DNA from: Richelia sp. UBA3308
Lineage (GTDB): Bacteria > Cyanobacteriota > Cyanobacteriia > Cyanobacteriales > Nostocaceae
NCBI GenBank assembly: GCA_002361335.1
Contig: DESS01000231.1
Coordinates: 6,469 to 12,611, forward strand
DNA: 6,143 bases
Direction of reading: 5' to 3'
The notes under the pieces are model-generated. The model had not been told where the DNA came from, did not search any database, and worked only from the letters and a program-made list of their open reading frames with translations. Below, piece after piece: positions 6,101 to 6,143 of the stretch. The position numbers and the translations under genes were made by a program. Each line of letters starts with the position of its first letter. Position 1 is the stretch's first letter.

Positions 6101-6143
6101 ATTAATTAAGAATAAAGAATTAAGAATTATGAATTAAGAATTA
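6101..6143. repeat. Heptamer short tandem repeat array (consensus AAGAATT), runs off the window
   Basis: The units are ATTAATT, AAGAATA, AAGAATT, AAGAATT, ATGAATT and AAGAATT, then the first base of another unit at the window end. The array begins five bases after the SDR stop codon. It belongs to the same class of cyanobacterial heptamer repeats as the array at 5-53 but to a different sequence family. No intrinsic terminator for the SDR gene is visible before it. Confidence 0.85.

Overview
The window looks like chromosomal DNA of a cyanobacterium, most likely a filamentous, Nostocales-type one. Four exact copies of the HIP1 palindrome GCGATCGC (starting at 975, 3412, 5644 and 5800) support this. 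So do runs of degenerate 7-bp tandem repeats at both edges (5-53 and 6101-6143), low GC content, and long low-GC spacers between genes. The species cannot be named from the sequence.

Layout: a heptamer repeat array (5-53); about 465 bp with no convincing gene, holding a doubtful 47-codon frame and an 11-bp tandem repeat (54-518); one very large gene (519-4697) encoding a 1392-residue modular protein; a strong intrinsic terminator (4732-4768); a 411-bp spacer that appears to hold a promoter and a structured leader (about 4850-5108); an SDR oxidoreductase gene (5109-6095); and a second heptamer array that runs off the window (6101-6143). Both genes are on the plus strand. The terminator and the separate candidate promoter suggest two transcription units rather than one operon, and nothing in the sequence links the two products functionally.

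The large protein has the order PA14, Ig-like, PA14, Ig-like, PA14, Calx-beta, Calx-beta, then a glucose/sorbosone dehydrogenase (GSDH) beta-propeller. It reads as an extracellular carbohydrate-binding protein carrying a sugar-dehydrogenase-type propeller. It has no cysteine and no N-terminal signal peptide, and an in-frame stop sits 6 bp before the start codon. That points to non-Sec export, for example type I secretion. Whether the propeller is active is uncertain: the catalytic-type His and a PQQ-contacting Arg are present, other positions differ from the model enzyme, and cyanobacteria are generally thought not to make PQQ.

The second protein is a DHRS1-like short-chain dehydrogenase with an intact Asn-Ser-Tyr-Lys set and a hydrophobic C-terminal tail. 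The least explained part of the window is its 5' region, which holds three separate inverted-repeat structures. Two of the helices are mutually exclusive, and another hairpin directly abuts the Shine-Dalgarno sequence.
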